64,000 bases of DNA from Rhabdophis nuchalis (taxonomy: Eukaryota > Chordata > Lepidosauria > Squamata > Natricidae): the NCBI GenBank assembly GCA_039707465.1, contig CM077643.1, positions 376,209,919-376,273,918 of the forward strand, in the 5' to 3' direction. Shown here piece by piece: positions 1 through 10,314 of the stretch; position 1 is the first letter of the stretch; the number at the start of each line of letters is the position of its first letter. The translations under genes and the position numbers were made by a program. Below the pieces are notes generated by a model, which was not told the DNA's origin, did no database searches, and worked only from the letters and a program-made list of their open reading frames with translations.

Positions 1-56
1 CCGACGGCACCCGGAGAAGACCCTCTCTGTGGGACGAATCGGACGTAGGGACATCA
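1..56 (-). mobile_element. L2-group LINE fragment, cut by the window edge
   Basis: This stretch matches the antisense of the ORF2 C-terminal region seen better at 23120-23175, including the shared 'gaccctctctgtggga' block. It is the edge of a copy extending left of the window. Confidence 0.75.
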
Positions 57-67
57 CCCTTCCTCCA

Positions 68-134
68 GTCCGCAGAAAAACCTCTCTCCATAGAACTGGT
101 CCCTGGTCCCCAAAGGGGTTGGGGGGGGGCACTG
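68..134 (+). mobile_element. Remnant of a hAT-like element end
   Basis: The segment 'actggtccctggtccccaaa' followed by ggttgggg and cactg resembles the right end of the intact element at 36417-36766. Only the terminal part survives and no duplication was found. Confidence 0.5.
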
Positions 135-1223
135 CTATACATTATCAGAGTACTTAGCCGTAGGACCAAGTGAACCTCAGTTTCAAACCTAAGCAATAGC
201 ACTTATAGGTTTCAGTTCTTGCAGCAATAAAGCAGATTTGGAGCAGGAATTTTCCTTCAGGAATGTTTCACAGTGATGAGAAGGGAACATTTAGTGAGCA
301 GGCAGAGGGGAGGCGATGATGTTGGCCAGTTGGCACAACTACTTCTTGGCCTTCAAGGAAGCTTCTGAGCCTCTTGGCCTCTCTGCCTTCCTTCCGTCAT
401 GGACATCCGTCTCCTGTTTATATTCCTAATAACGGGCTGGGTCAATCAGATGGTGGGAATCTATTTTGTGTTCCTCTCCTTAAACTTATTAAGATGGTTT
501 GTGAAATTCTAGGGCTAGTGAATTCTCATTCTGTTGCACAGCAAGTAGTTCTAGATTTTAACAGCCTTGCTCTCCCAAATTTTATCATTTGTGCACAGAA
601 TATATTATTAGGCACAAGTCCTAAGGGTGAGAGACAGACCATCATCACCAATAGAATTTGTGTAGCTGCTACTCATTTCAGTGGTGAAAATTAAGAGATA
701 GAATAGGGCTTCCTGCTAAAATTAGGAAAGTTTTTTTTTTCATATTTCTTTTTGTCTTGGCAATTAACTTTTTTTTAAACTATTCAAGTGTACAAGTGGA
801 CTAAGTAGTGTACACGTTTTAAAAAGTGCAAAAACAAAATAGCATTATACAGTATAATAAGGTGCTGTGATTTGGAAGAGAATTGTAACATTTGTCTGTT
901 GTCCAAACCATACAAATCCTACCTAATTATGATGCTGAGGAGCGGGTCCAATCGCCTTTTTATAAAAGCAAATTAAAAGACAGGTCTTTCAGATAATGGT
1001 AGAGGTTGTTGGACGTAGCTGGTGTTGTATTTGTGCTATGCGGACTGAAATGCTATGTGAATTCAGGCACTGTTGGAGGTGAAATAAATACATTAAATAT
1101 ATTTATATTAAATATGTTAATATATTAAAGCAATATATCTTACATTAATACACACACATATATATAATTTATAAATTAAATATAGATTAAATACTAAATA
1201 CAGATTAAATATGCCTCAAATAC
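135..1223. other. Non-coding stretch, AT-rich
   Basis: No gene is recognisable. A 106-codon ORF at 374-694 has no recognisable motif and is probably chance. Around 1090-1210 the sequence is a degenerate AT/TATA-rich simple repeat. Confidence 0.5.
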
Positions 1224-1763
1224 AGTAACTATGAGAGGGATCTTGGCGTTCTAGTGGATGATCACTTGAATATGAGCCAGCACTGTGTGGCAGCAGCCAA
1301 AAAAGCTAATATAATCCTTGGTTATATAAACAGAGGCATAGAATCAAAATCACATGAAGTATTAGTACCACTTTATGAAACCTGAGTAAAACCACACCTG
1401 GAATACTGCATCCAGTTTTGGTCATCATGTTACAAAAAATATGTTGAGGCTTTGGAAAAATGCAAAGAAGAGCAACTAAACTGATTAAAGGAAACTAAAA
1501 CTTATGAAGAACTGGTATGGCTAGTCTAGAGAAAAGAAGGACTAGAGCATAGCTGGCTGGGGAATTCTGGGAGTTGAAGTCCACAAGTCTTAAAGTTCCC
1601 AAGTTTGGACATCCCTGGACAAGAGTGACATGATAGAAGTATTCAAAAATTTGAGAGGCTGCCACAAAGAAGATGGGGCTCAAGTTATTTTCCAAAGCAC
1701 CAGAAAGCAAGGCACACTAGAAGACCTCCAAGGTCCCTTCCAGCTCTATTCTGATTGATTGAA
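1224..1763 (+). mobile_element. CR1 LINE 3' fragment, degenerate
   Basis: Decayed end of a CR1 reverse-transcriptase ORF plus 3' tail. Broken frames follow the order seen in the better copy at 35628-36400 (the stretches around '[12 protein letters not shown]', 'LEYCIQFW' and 'ERVQRRATK'). It ends with the CR1 3' UTR block 'gacctccaaggtcccttcc'. Stops and indels are numerous and a half hAT element interrupts it at 1549-1617. Confidence 0.8.
1549..1617 (+). mobile_element. Half copy of the palindromic hAT-like element
   Basis: From the central 'agctggctgg' to the end 'gacatccctg' this equals the right half of the palindromic elements such as 38137-38271. It lies inside CR1 sequence, so it is younger than that CR1 copy. 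Confidence 0.75.
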
Positions 1764-2462
1764 GGTTCAAAAGGGAAACTCTACAGAGGGAATTGGCTGA
1801 TGAGAAAGATTGCAATACGTGGGGGGTGGGGGAGAGAGAGACTGGGAATGAAATGAAGAAAGCTTGTCTAAGAGGCAGGAATTCCAAGGAGCTCAGGAAA
1901 GAGTGATTTTTCCCCCTTCCTCCTCTGTAGGCTTCAAAGCAGGCTTGAGAAGCGAAGGTATTGAAGCTGCCAAATGAAATGAGCGTATCAAAGTAATGTT
2001 AGACAGGCACACGTGAGTCAGGGAAGGTGAGACAGCTAAGAAACTACCAAAAACTCTATACTGAAATGCCTGTCTAGTTTGTTCAGCTAAGACCATTATA
2101 TGTTTTAGAAATAAACACAAAACACAAGTGGGAAAAGGACTTTTGGCTTTGGTTTGTTTGCATGGTGTCCTATATTTGTCCGTGGAAAGAAGCCCAGAGA
2201 AAACAAATCTTTTCCAGTCAAGTAAGAAATCGGATTTGGAGGAGAGAGAAGAATCCATACACACAAAGGAAACAAAATGAAGGGGGGTGGGGGAGTAGAA
2301 AGTAAGAAATAAGATCTTGACAGAAATGTGCAAGAACCATTACCTAGGCAAAAGGGATTGATATGGTTTTTTTTAAGGCCAGAGCAACAAGTGCCTCCTT
2401 GATTCACTGGAGTATAAGAAGGGGGAGGAATTAAAGCCAGTCAGACTGGCAAAATTTTGTTG
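1764..2462. other. Non-coding stretch
   Basis: No gene recognised. Two overlapping minus-strand ORFs (1893-2407) have no recognisable domain. Purine-rich tracts occur near 1820-1845 and 2240-2300. Confidence 0.45.
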
Positions 2463-2470
2463 TTATAGCC

Positions 2471-2606
2471 CAGGGGTCTGCAAAGTTGGCTCTTTTAAGC
2501 CGGGTGGACTTCAACTCCCAGAATTCCCCAGCCAGCCATGGCTGGCTGGGGAATTCTGGGAGTTGAAGTCCACCCGGCTTAAAAGAGCCAACTTTGCAGA
2601 CCCCTG
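2471..2606. mobile_element. Palindromic hAT-like MITE, intact
   Basis: A 136-bp near-perfect palindrome with ends caggggtctgc and gcagacccctg. It is flanked by an exact 8-bp duplication, ttatagcc, at 2463-2470 and 2607-2614. The 8-bp duplication and CAGGGG ends fit hAT-superfamily mobilisation. It encodes no protein, so it would depend on a transposase elsewhere. Confidence 0.9.
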
Positions 2607-2869
2607 TTATAGCCAATCACAATGAAAGTAGCTTAGCCTTTATGTAGAGTTGATTATCTTGTCTGATCTACCAAGTAGAGCTGACAACAAAAGACATTCA
2701 AGTATAAAATTTGCATGGACTTTTCAAGTCTTAATTTAAGAAAAAGTGTTTATATAGGAGGGTGAGGTACCCTGATTGATAAAGCTTTAAATTTCAGAAT
2801 TAAATTTTTTTGGGGTGTGTGTGTGCCTGTTTACCAAATCCATCCAAAGTGTCACATAGACCTCTAGAA

Positions 2870-3001
2870 CAGGGGTCTCCAACCTTGACAACTTTACGAC
2901 TTGTGGACTTCCCTTCCCAGAATTCCTCAGCCAGCACTGGCTGAGGAATTCTGGGAAGGGAAGTCCACAAGTCGTAAAGTTGTCAAGGTTGAAGACCCCT
3001 G
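2870..3001. mobile_element. Palindromic hAT-like MITE, intact
   Basis: A 132-bp palindrome with ends caggggtctcc and gaagacccctg. The flanking 8-mers ctctagaa (2862-2869) and ctgtagaa (3002-3009) differ at one base, consistent with an older TSD. Confidence 0.88.
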
Positions 3002-3094
3002 CTGTAGAAGCTTCCTGCTCTGAAAATGAATAAAAGACAGACATGTTATGAATAAGTTGTTGGGTATTACTAATGTTGCATTTGTGCTGCGTGG

Positions 3095-3130
3095 ACTGGA
3101 GGTGGGGTATAAATTTAATAAAATAAATGT
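3095..3130 (+). repeat. Possible LINE 3' tail remnant
   Basis: The string 'ggggtataaatttaataaaa' resembles the 3' terminus of the L2-group copies (compare 62998-63030). It is too short for firm assignment. Confidence 0.35.
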
Positions 3131-4838
3131 GAATCTGGGGCGTAGAAATGCTAAATCCCCCATCTTCTGGATTGAGGCACCTCTCAAGATGGTCCCCACC
3201 TGGCTATTTGTTTACAAGACTGGTTCTTCACTGAGGCATTCAGTGTGAGAGCATGAGATCTTTATCTTTTTTTTTTTTTGGTGTTTTAGTGTTTTTATTA
3301 GAATTTATTTGATATTGCTGCCAGAGCCATTGAAAAGTGGCCTATATACACTCTAGAAATTCCAAGATATTATAAAGGCATTTCAAATACATGCTAGAAA
3401 TGCGAACAATGATATAAATATAATAAAATAAATAAAATAAATAAATACCATGCTTGGTGGATGTGTAAAAAAAAAGACTAAAAAATTCTGGATTCCAGTG
3501 CATGCATTCAGAAGATTTTAAAGCTTATTATACAATTGAAACCAGAGGTCATTTTTACTTTTACTTTTTTCTCCTTATACTTTTAACTTTCTCTTTTTTT
3601 CTTTCTTTATATCAGTTTGTATTATTGGTTTTTAAAAGTACTTTCATAAAACGTTTAATAAAATGATAAAAAAGTTGGATGACACAAGTAATATATTTGT
3701 ATTATTAAAAAATAAAACAGCATTTTGTAAAGTCTCAATTGCTGCACAAAGACGGGATTTCTGATATGACATTTTGCCACAGTATCTGTTTTTAGGACGC
3801 TTTTCATTAGAAACTTGTGTGGTACAACATTATTTTACCTACAACATTATTTTACCTTTTTGTTAAAAAAGCCACTTGTGATTTCCAGCACAAATAAATA
3901 TATGATTTTTTTCTTTTTGTATCTTACTGTTTAAGATACCTTTTATGAAATGCAGCTAGCGACTGAGTTCGCCTCAAATAATAGTTTTAACAGTTTGGAA
4001 AGAAGGACATTTTTGACATTTGTGGAGCAAAATATAGAAATGCTTGCCGCCTTTGATGTACTGGGGTGTGTGCGTGAAATCTAAGTGTTAGTAACCAGAG
4101 GCAGAATGACAATAGAAGAGTTTTACTATGCTTTTACATTTTCACTGTTTCACATGTAAAAAACAGTGGACAACATTATTATCAAAGATAGAAAACACCA
4201 AGATACTGTTCCAGCAAAAGTGAGGCATGGTAGAATCTTCTCAAATGTTGTGTTGACTTAAGGAAATGTCAAATTCTGATTTTTATCGGAGCTGCTGGAC
4301 TGGAACAGAGGGTTAAGCTTTCCCCTTGCACCACCCTCCATCCCAGGCCAGTTGCTGTAAGCTTGTGGGGGGTGGGGAAGGAATACAGGAACAGCCTTTA
4401 AAGTCTTACTGGTTCAAGGCCAGCGTGCTAGACACAAGTTATTTTATCTTTAGGAGAGGAAACCTGCTCAGCAAGTCTCTTGACAGCTTCTGCAGACAGT
4501 GTTGAAACCTGCTCTTTCGCTTAAGTACTTAACAAAAGGAACAAACTCATTACAAGTGTTGGCATTCAGCCAAATGTGCTTGGCCGCTGTGGTGCAGGGA
4601 AAATTGACAACCTACAAAAGGTGCCCAGATTCTGCCCTGTGCTGATTCTTTTGCATGCCTCCTGAAGCATGTGTTAACTGGCACAGAAGCAAAATGTAGA
4701 CAAGACCCCTCTCAAGTTGGGAGGGATCATGTGGCTTGCCTCATTGGATTTTAATCCCCCCTCAAAAGCCCCTTAAAACAGAGTTTGGCTCTGTTCCTCT
4801 TCTCAATGGGAGAAAAGGTATATGATACTTTACAAATA
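3131..4838. other. Non-coding stretch, AT-rich
   Basis: No coding region recognised. It holds T-rich tracts and a 17-bp tandem duplication (tacaacattattttacc, 3823-3839 and 3840-3856). Nothing else stands out. Confidence 0.5.
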
Positions 4839-4846
4839 CATTAGTT

Positions 4847-4978
4847 TAGAGGTCTTCAAAGTTGACAACTTTAAGACTTGTGGACTTCAACTCCCAGAAT
4901 TCTTCAGCCGGAGCTGGCTGGAGAATTCTGGGAATTGAAGTCCACAAGTCTAAAAGTTGCCAAGTTTGGGGACCCCTG
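4847..4978. mobile_element. Palindromic hAT-like MITE, intact
   Basis: A 132-bp palindrome of the 'acttgtggacttcaactccc' subgroup. The left end is mutated to tagagg while the right end is gacccctg. It has an exact 8-bp TSD, cattagtt, at 4839-4846 and 4979-4986. Confidence 0.88.
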
Positions 4979-4991
4979 CATTAGTTGTTCC

Positions 4992-5193
4992 CAGTGGTGA
5001 AATTCAAAAATTGTTACTACCGGTTCTGTGGGTGTGGCTTGGTGGGCATGGCAGGGGAAGGATATGGCACAATCTCTATTCCCATCCCACTCAGGGGCCA
5101 GCCAGAAGTGGTATTTGCTGGTTCTCTGAACTACTCAAAATTTCCACTACCGATTCTCCAGAACCTGTCAGAACCTGCTAAATTTCACCCCTA
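4992..5193 (+). mobile_element. Second MITE family (CAGTGGTGAAATTC ends)
   Basis: Member of a dispersed family with inverted ends cagtggtgaaattc and aatttcacccct. Internal landmarks are 'ctaccggttctg', 'gtggcttggtggg' and 'gtggtatttgctggttctct'. Imperfect flanking 8-mers (gttgttcc and gtggttct) fit a decayed hAT-type TSD. Relatives lie at 13358-13591, 25798-26044 and 31669-31953. Confidence 0.75.
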
Positions 5194-5361
5194 GTGGTTC
5201 TGATCTGAGCTTCCCTTCTACAGTTTTGTTCTGTGTCTCGGTTTCCTGGATGATGCTCATCAGAACAGTTCTCCTGCTTTAATGTTTTTTCCCCTTAAGG
5301 GCCATTGTTCATACCTCCCTATGCATTGCTAGTTATTTATAGGTACCTAAATAGAAAGTCA

Positions 5362-5738
5362 GTCAGGAAGAAAGGGGAGATGGTGGCTCAGTGGCTAAGA
5401 CATTGAACTTGTCGATCGAAAGGTTGGCAGTTCGCCGGTTCGAATCTCTAGCACTGTGTAACTGAGTGAGCTCCCGTTACTTGTCCCGGCTTCTGCTAAC
5501 CTAGCAATTCGAAAGCATGTAAAAATGCAAGTAGAAATATAGGAGCCACCTTTGGTGGGAAGGTAACAGCGTTCTGTGCGCCTTCAGCGTTCAGTCATGC
5601 TGGCCACATGATCACGGAGACGTCTTTGGACAGCACTGGCTGTTCAGTTTTGAAACAGAGATGAGCACTGTCTCCTAGAGTCGGAAACGACTAGCACATA
5701 CGTATGTATGAGGGGAACCTTTGCCTTTACCTTTAAAC
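5362..5738 (+). mobile_element. tRNA-derived SINE (Sauria-SINE-like)
   Basis: It begins with a tRNA-like head holding an A-box-like segment (tggctcagtggctaagac, about 5384-5401) and a B box (ggttcgaatct, about 5437-5447). A conserved body follows, and it ends in a short CTTTACCTTT tail. The 9-bp direct repeat agaaagtca at 5353-5361 and 5739-5747 may be its TSD. A second full copy lies reversed at 48936-49290. Confidence 0.85.
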
Positions 5739-5787
5739 AGAAAGTCAAAATGTCTATATCTAATCTTAATAGTAGCTAACTATTTAA

Positions 5788-5864
5788 TTTCCTGTGCACC
5801 GCCTTGGGTCCATTTCGATGGAGAAGGCGCGGTATATAAATCGAATAAACTAAACTAAACTAAA
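5788..5864 (+). mobile_element. Severely 5'-truncated L2-group LINE tail with TSD
   Basis: Only about 77 bp remain: the 'caccgccttgggtccatttc' block, 'ggtatataaatcgaataaa' and a (TAAAC)n tail. The exact 12-bp duplication ctaactatttaa at 5776-5787 and 5865-5876 marks a complete target-primed insertion. Confidence 0.85.
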
Positions 5865-5876
5865 CTAACTATTTAA

Positions 5877-6326
5877 ATGACATCGAAAGAGGAAGACTGG
5901 TATCAATTTGAAGATCACTTATTAGTTTATTTGTTTTAATATTGTAATCATAAATTCCTGGTAATTTCTATTTTAAAATAAACGTGTAAAACTCATTTAA
6001 ATAATCCAAAAAATAATTACATGAAACAGTATGATAAAAATGTAGACAAGATTTAAAATAAAAATAAAAGCACAGTTGGTGGATATTTCTATATCTGTCT
6101 ATAACCACTGATCATGCTGCCCCTTCTCCTGCCTTACTACTATGGTGACATTACTAGGCAGCATTGTAATAATATAATTTCCATCCTGGTCAATTTCAAG
6201 CTCTTTCTGCCAACTTCAAACTTTTCCTTATAGCTTCCTTCTTCTAAGCATTCCATCCTTTTCTTGTGTATCATCAACCTATCAACATAGTCCATATCTG
6301 TCCACATTCCTCTTCTCTATCCAGTC
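5877..6326. other. Non-coding stretch
   Basis: AT-rich sequence with no recognised gene or repeat. Confidence 0.5.
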
Positions 6327-6334
6327 CTCTAACA

Positions 6335-6469
6335 CAGGGGTCCCCAACCTTTGCAACTTTAAGTCTGAAGGACTTCAGCTCCCAGAATTCTCCAGCCAGC
6401 AAAGCTGGCTGGAGAAGTCTGTGAGCTGAAGTCCTTCAGACTTAAAGTTGTAAAGGTTGGAGACCCCTG
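6335..6469. mobile_element. Palindromic hAT-like MITE, intact
   Basis: A 135-bp palindrome of the 'gtctgaaggacttcagctcc' subgroup, also seen at 46918 and 53961. It has an exact 8-bp TSD, ctctaaca, at 6327-6334 and 6470-6477. Confidence 0.9.
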
Positions 6470-6926
6470 CTCTAACAGAATCCATATAAATTCATCCCAA
6501 CTGACTCTAAGCCTAAAAATCTAAATCTTATACTTGGGGATTAGTCATCTTTTGAGAGATGCTCTTAGAAATTACAGCTTGCTGAGACTTTGTAGTAGGA
6601 AGTCGGTTCTCATCCACTTTTATTGCTCCCTCCTTTTACTTTACCCGTGCCATATCCTGAAGCTTTTCTCGTTCATGGCAGCAGGATTCCTCTGGAGCTT
6701 AACTTACTGGATGGCCTAACAAGATTTTTATTCATTTTGTGCTGGTCTCTTGAATGTGTTTATCAGAGCCAACCTGCACATGTCTGCTGACTGGGTTAGT
6801 TGCAAGAGAGATCGATCCTTTGGGACAGAGGACAGTGCCCTTCTAATGTGTATTAAATTGCCTAGCCCATCTCTTGTAAAAGCATCTCAAGCAATGTATA
6901 ATTAAAGTAATATTTTTTCTGTACAG

Positions 6927-7681
6927 GTAACACTTTGCCTAGTCGCCAAGCACAGGAGCAATCAAATGGATTTTCTTCAGCGCTTCAGCAAGGAAATGCA
7001 GACTCTCCAAAATGCACAAAGGTAGTTAACTCAAGCCAACAAACGATGGAGAAACTGAACATCAGCCAACAAAGAAACTTGAGTCCACAAGCACCAGGTT
7101 CCAACGTACCATCCCCAAGCCCACTGCAGTTCAGGAAACTCCCAGTGACTCCCAAAGAGGCCTGCCTATCTAGAATGTTACCCTTGACCCAGAACCTTGA
7201 CAATCTAGTTTACGAAAGCATTGGTACTAAAGAACAGGAATTATATAGCAAGGATGGGTTGGAAGGAAGGACAGGCTGTCAGATGGCAGCAAATGATAAC
7301 TCGATCTGTGCCACGACCCATGGATCTGGAGCAGGGCCTGTGGCGCATGGTGGGAAAGATTCTGAAGTCGCAGGATCCAACAACGTGCATGTGCCGTTGT
7401 CTCCAGCTCAACCATGCCAGGAGTCATATGGCCAGTTGCAGGAAATGGCGCCTGAGAAAGACGCCCCCCAGGCTCAGCTTGAGCCTGAGTCAAGGAGACT
7501 AAGTGCCATGTATGCTCGAGTGTGCAAGAAAACCAAGGCATCTCAGCCAATGCAACCTGAAAATCGTGATGAGCCTAAGGAACAAGAAGAGGAAGAACCT
7601 CCACCCATTCCAGAAAAATGTTTTGAGCACATCTATGAAAGCCTGAAGGTTTATGGTAAGATGCAGGATGGGGGCTTGTAA
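6927..7681 (+). CDS. Exon of a LIME1/PAG1-like tyrosine-motif adaptor (partial gene)
   Basis: A 5'-open exon: an acceptor (tattttttctgtacag, AG at 6925-6926) leads into an uninterrupted frame of about 250 codons that reads NTLPSRQAQ from 6929 and has no ATG at its start. Numbering from the TTG at 6935, candidate SH2-docking tyrosines are YESI (93), YGQL (165), YARV (193), YESL (234) and YGKM (240, a YxxM PI3K-type motif); an SH3-type PPPIPEK lies near 222-228 after an acidic run. The order RKLP, YESI, YARVCKK, PPPIPEK, YES resembles the cytoplasmic tail of lymphocyte transmembrane adaptors LIME1 and PAG1, which recruit Src-family kinases and Csk. No membrane segment is present here, so it would lie on an upstream exon not identified. 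The frame ends at TAA 7679-7681, but CTT|GTAAGT at 7678 is also a good donor, so the exon may be internal. The coding call is fairly firm; the family is an inference from recalled motifs. Confidence 0.6.
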
Positions 7682-9364
7682 GTGCATCTCTTTCTAAACT
7701 GGAAGGTGTACTGTATGTTCTAATCGGGCAACTTTAAGTGTCATCCATTGAGCATAAATTCAGTTATGTACATTCATATGGTATTCATAAATCTCTGTGG
7801 TATAATGTGCTGGTAAAGAATTGTCTGAAATGTAAAAAAAAAATGTTCAAACTGCTACTATTTTCCATCTTCCCCAAAATCCTGGTACTGGAAAGTTCTA
7901 TCCTTTTCTTCCACTTTTGTAGAAAACACTTTTTTCCCATTCTGACTTCAATTCTGACTTCCCTGGGCCTTTTTTCATTGCCCAGCCAATTTGGAAGCAC
8001 TCTTCTGGCAACGGCAGGGCTAATGTGAGCTGGCAAGATGGTGTCCACCAAAAAATATGAAGAGGTCTTTCGAGTTGATAAACTCAAGACTTCAGTTGGT
8101 TACAAAAATTGTTAAATATGTACTTGGATATAAACAAACTCTGAAAATGATTTGGCAGGGCAAAGCCAAGTTAATTATCCTAATCAATAACTGCCCTGCT
8201 TTGAGAAAGTCAGAAATTGAGTGCTATGCTGTGTTGGCCAAAACTGTTGTGCATAACTACAGTAGCAACAATATTGAATTGGGAATAACTTGTGGGAAGT
8301 AGTGCAGAGTAGGTGCACTTGATATAATTGACCCAGGTGAATTTGACATCATTAGAGGCATGCCAGAACAAACAGTGATAAGTAAAATTAATAAACTTAA
8401 ATTCTGTATAATAAAACTGGCTATAAATCTATGGTAAAATGATGTTCGTCATATGATAATACCTCTGAACGTATTTTAGTCCCTCATTTGATGGATGTGG
8501 AAATTGTGTTTTAGAAGAAAGTTGAAAAAGACTGAACAACTATGTGCATAACTGAATATGGTCTTGACTCACCTGTCTTTTATCTTGCAATTAAGCAGAT
8601 CGTTATCAGTGGTGGGTGGAATTTACAGCTTCATAGAAAGCAAAAGTGAACTGTACATTTAAGACGGGAAGCAGTCAATTTAAGGTTTTTTTAAGCAGCT
8701 TGGTACTTTCTGTGACTACAACCCTCTATCATTTCCACAAGGGAGGATGCTGTGAAGGATAAAATTAGATTTTGGACTCTCCAAAATCTGGGTGCTTTCT
8801 TGGAGAATACACTGGGAATGATAGGTTTTATTATCCCAAACCTTCCATAATCTGTAAACAATCTGGGTGATGGCACTGGCATACAGAATGCCCAAAAATG
8901 TGGGGAAAGTATTTTTAAGTAACTCTAAACCAGGGTTTTTAATGTGGCATTTTACATCACTACTCAGTTGTGGCTCCCCTGTTTGAATAGGTATGCTCAG
9001 AATTGTCCTACACTCTGTCACAATTTAATTCCCAAAACTCTTAAGAGTGGGGAGAGGGAAGAAATCATTTCTGAGTCTTGGAACATACATTCAACTGACT
9101 ACACCTTTGGGTAATTATTTTGCTCAAATGAGAAACTGCATTATACAAATGATAGGGGACGTTTTGCATTCTGTCAAATTGTAATATTCAAGATACACCA
9201 AATCTATTGCGTGTGTTTTAAATATGTATTTAATCTATTTTTTTAAATAACTTATCTTCACTTTTTGCATTGACAAAGGAATCAAGGCAGCTAATAAAAT
9301 TAAAATGGACTTGTATTCCAGCACCAGTAACTTGATTGTTGTTTGTTTATTCATACAGTTTAAA
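7682..9364. other. Putative 3' UTR, then non-coding DNA
   Basis: If the stop at 7681 is used, the sequence to about 8430 would be the 3' UTR. No familiar repeat is visible from about 6480 to 9360, which is unusually repeat-poor for this window and fits a transcribed locus. ORFs at 7738-8302 show no recognisable domain. Confidence 0.4.
8390..8415 (+). terminator. Candidate polyadenylation signals
   Basis: Two AATAAA hexamers lie 20 bp apart (8390-8395 and 8410-8415), about 710 bp after the TAA of the adaptor-like exon. The placement fits a 3' UTR end, but AATAAA is common in AT-rich DNA. Confidence 0.35.
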
Positions 9365-9424
9365 GGCCACACAATTCCCAATTATTATGAGGTAGGCCAT
9401 ACAATTCCCAATTATTATGAGGTG
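9365..9424. repeat. Two-copy 30-bp tandem duplication
   Basis: Units 9365-9394 and 9395-9424 differ at two positions (ggccacacaattccc versus ggccatacaattccc, plus the last base). Confidence 0.9.
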
Positions 9425-9703
9425 GGGGAGTTGGTATTACCAGACCAAGGAATTCATAAGTGTTCCAAAGACCAATTGTACCTACTGCACAGGGAAGGTA
9501 CACTGCTTAATTACTTAATGGGACCTGAAGTACATCCACTTTGTCCACTGTCACTGGATGATCAGAAATAACTGGAGACAATTGGTTGCTCAATCAGGCC
9601 ATGAAAAGCTTTGTGGGAGAGAAGCAGCTCCTACAATGAGACAAAAAATTTAAAATTGCCAGTGTTGTAAAAGCTCTGCTACCCGAGTCCCAAGGGCAAA
9701 ACC

Positions 9704-9859
9704 AAAGGTGCTTTTTCAAGAGACAACTGGGCTTTCTGGGGTTTTTCTTTGAAGATGTTTTGCTTCTCATCCGAAATATTTGCTTCTTGGATGAGAGACG
9801 AAATGTCTTCAAAGGGAAAAAAAACACCAAAGTCCAGTTGCCTCTTGAAAAAGCACTTT
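9704..9859. repeat. Imperfect 70-bp inverted repeat (MITE-like)
   Basis: Arms at 9704-9772 and 9789-9859 pair over nearly their full length with a 16-bp spacer. The left arm carries 'tttgaagatgttttgcttct' and the right arm 'agagacgaaatgtcttcaaa'. The sequence around 'ggacaaccatgacctggatg' to about 9905 seems to belong to the same dispersed element. No clear TSD was found. Confidence 0.7.
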
Positions 9860-9911
9860 TGGGACAACCATGACCTGGATGACTGAGAATCTCCATAGAA
9901 ATGAAGAATGA

Positions 9912-10314
9912 AAAACATATGAAGAACGGTTGCAGGAGCTGGGTATGTCTAGTTTGATGAAGAGAAGGACCAGGGGAGACATGATAGCAGTGTTCCGATA
10001 TCTCAGAGGGTGCCACAAAGAAGAGGGAGTCAAACTATTCTCCAAGGCATCTGGGGGCAGGACAAGAAGCAATGGGTGGAAACTAATCAAGGAGAGAAGC
10101 AACTTAGAACTAAGGAGAAATTTCCTGACAGTTAGAACAATTAACCTGGAACAGCTTGCCTCCAGAAGTTGTGAATGCCCCAACCCTGGAAGTCTTTAAA
10201 AAGATGTTAGATAGCCATTTGTCTGAAATGGTATAAGGTTCCTGCCCATGCAGGGGGTTGGACTAGAAGACCTCCAAGGTCCCTTCCAACTCTGCTATTG
10301 TATTGTATTGTATA
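9912..10314 (+). mobile_element. CR1 LINE 3' end
   Basis: End of the CR1 ORF, with motifs YEERLQELGMSSLMKRRTRG, AVFRYLRGCHKEEGV and SRSCECPNPGSL in shifted frame, then the 3' UTR and a (ATTGT)n tail. The frame shifts near 10150, where the usual WNSLPPEVV is disrupted. It abuts the inverted repeat to its left. Confidence 0.88.

Noticed and set aside
5384..5450. Possible functional tRNA gene from A and B boxes
   Set aside because: The boxes belong to a SINE head: the body and TSD continue past them and no cloverleaf is formed.
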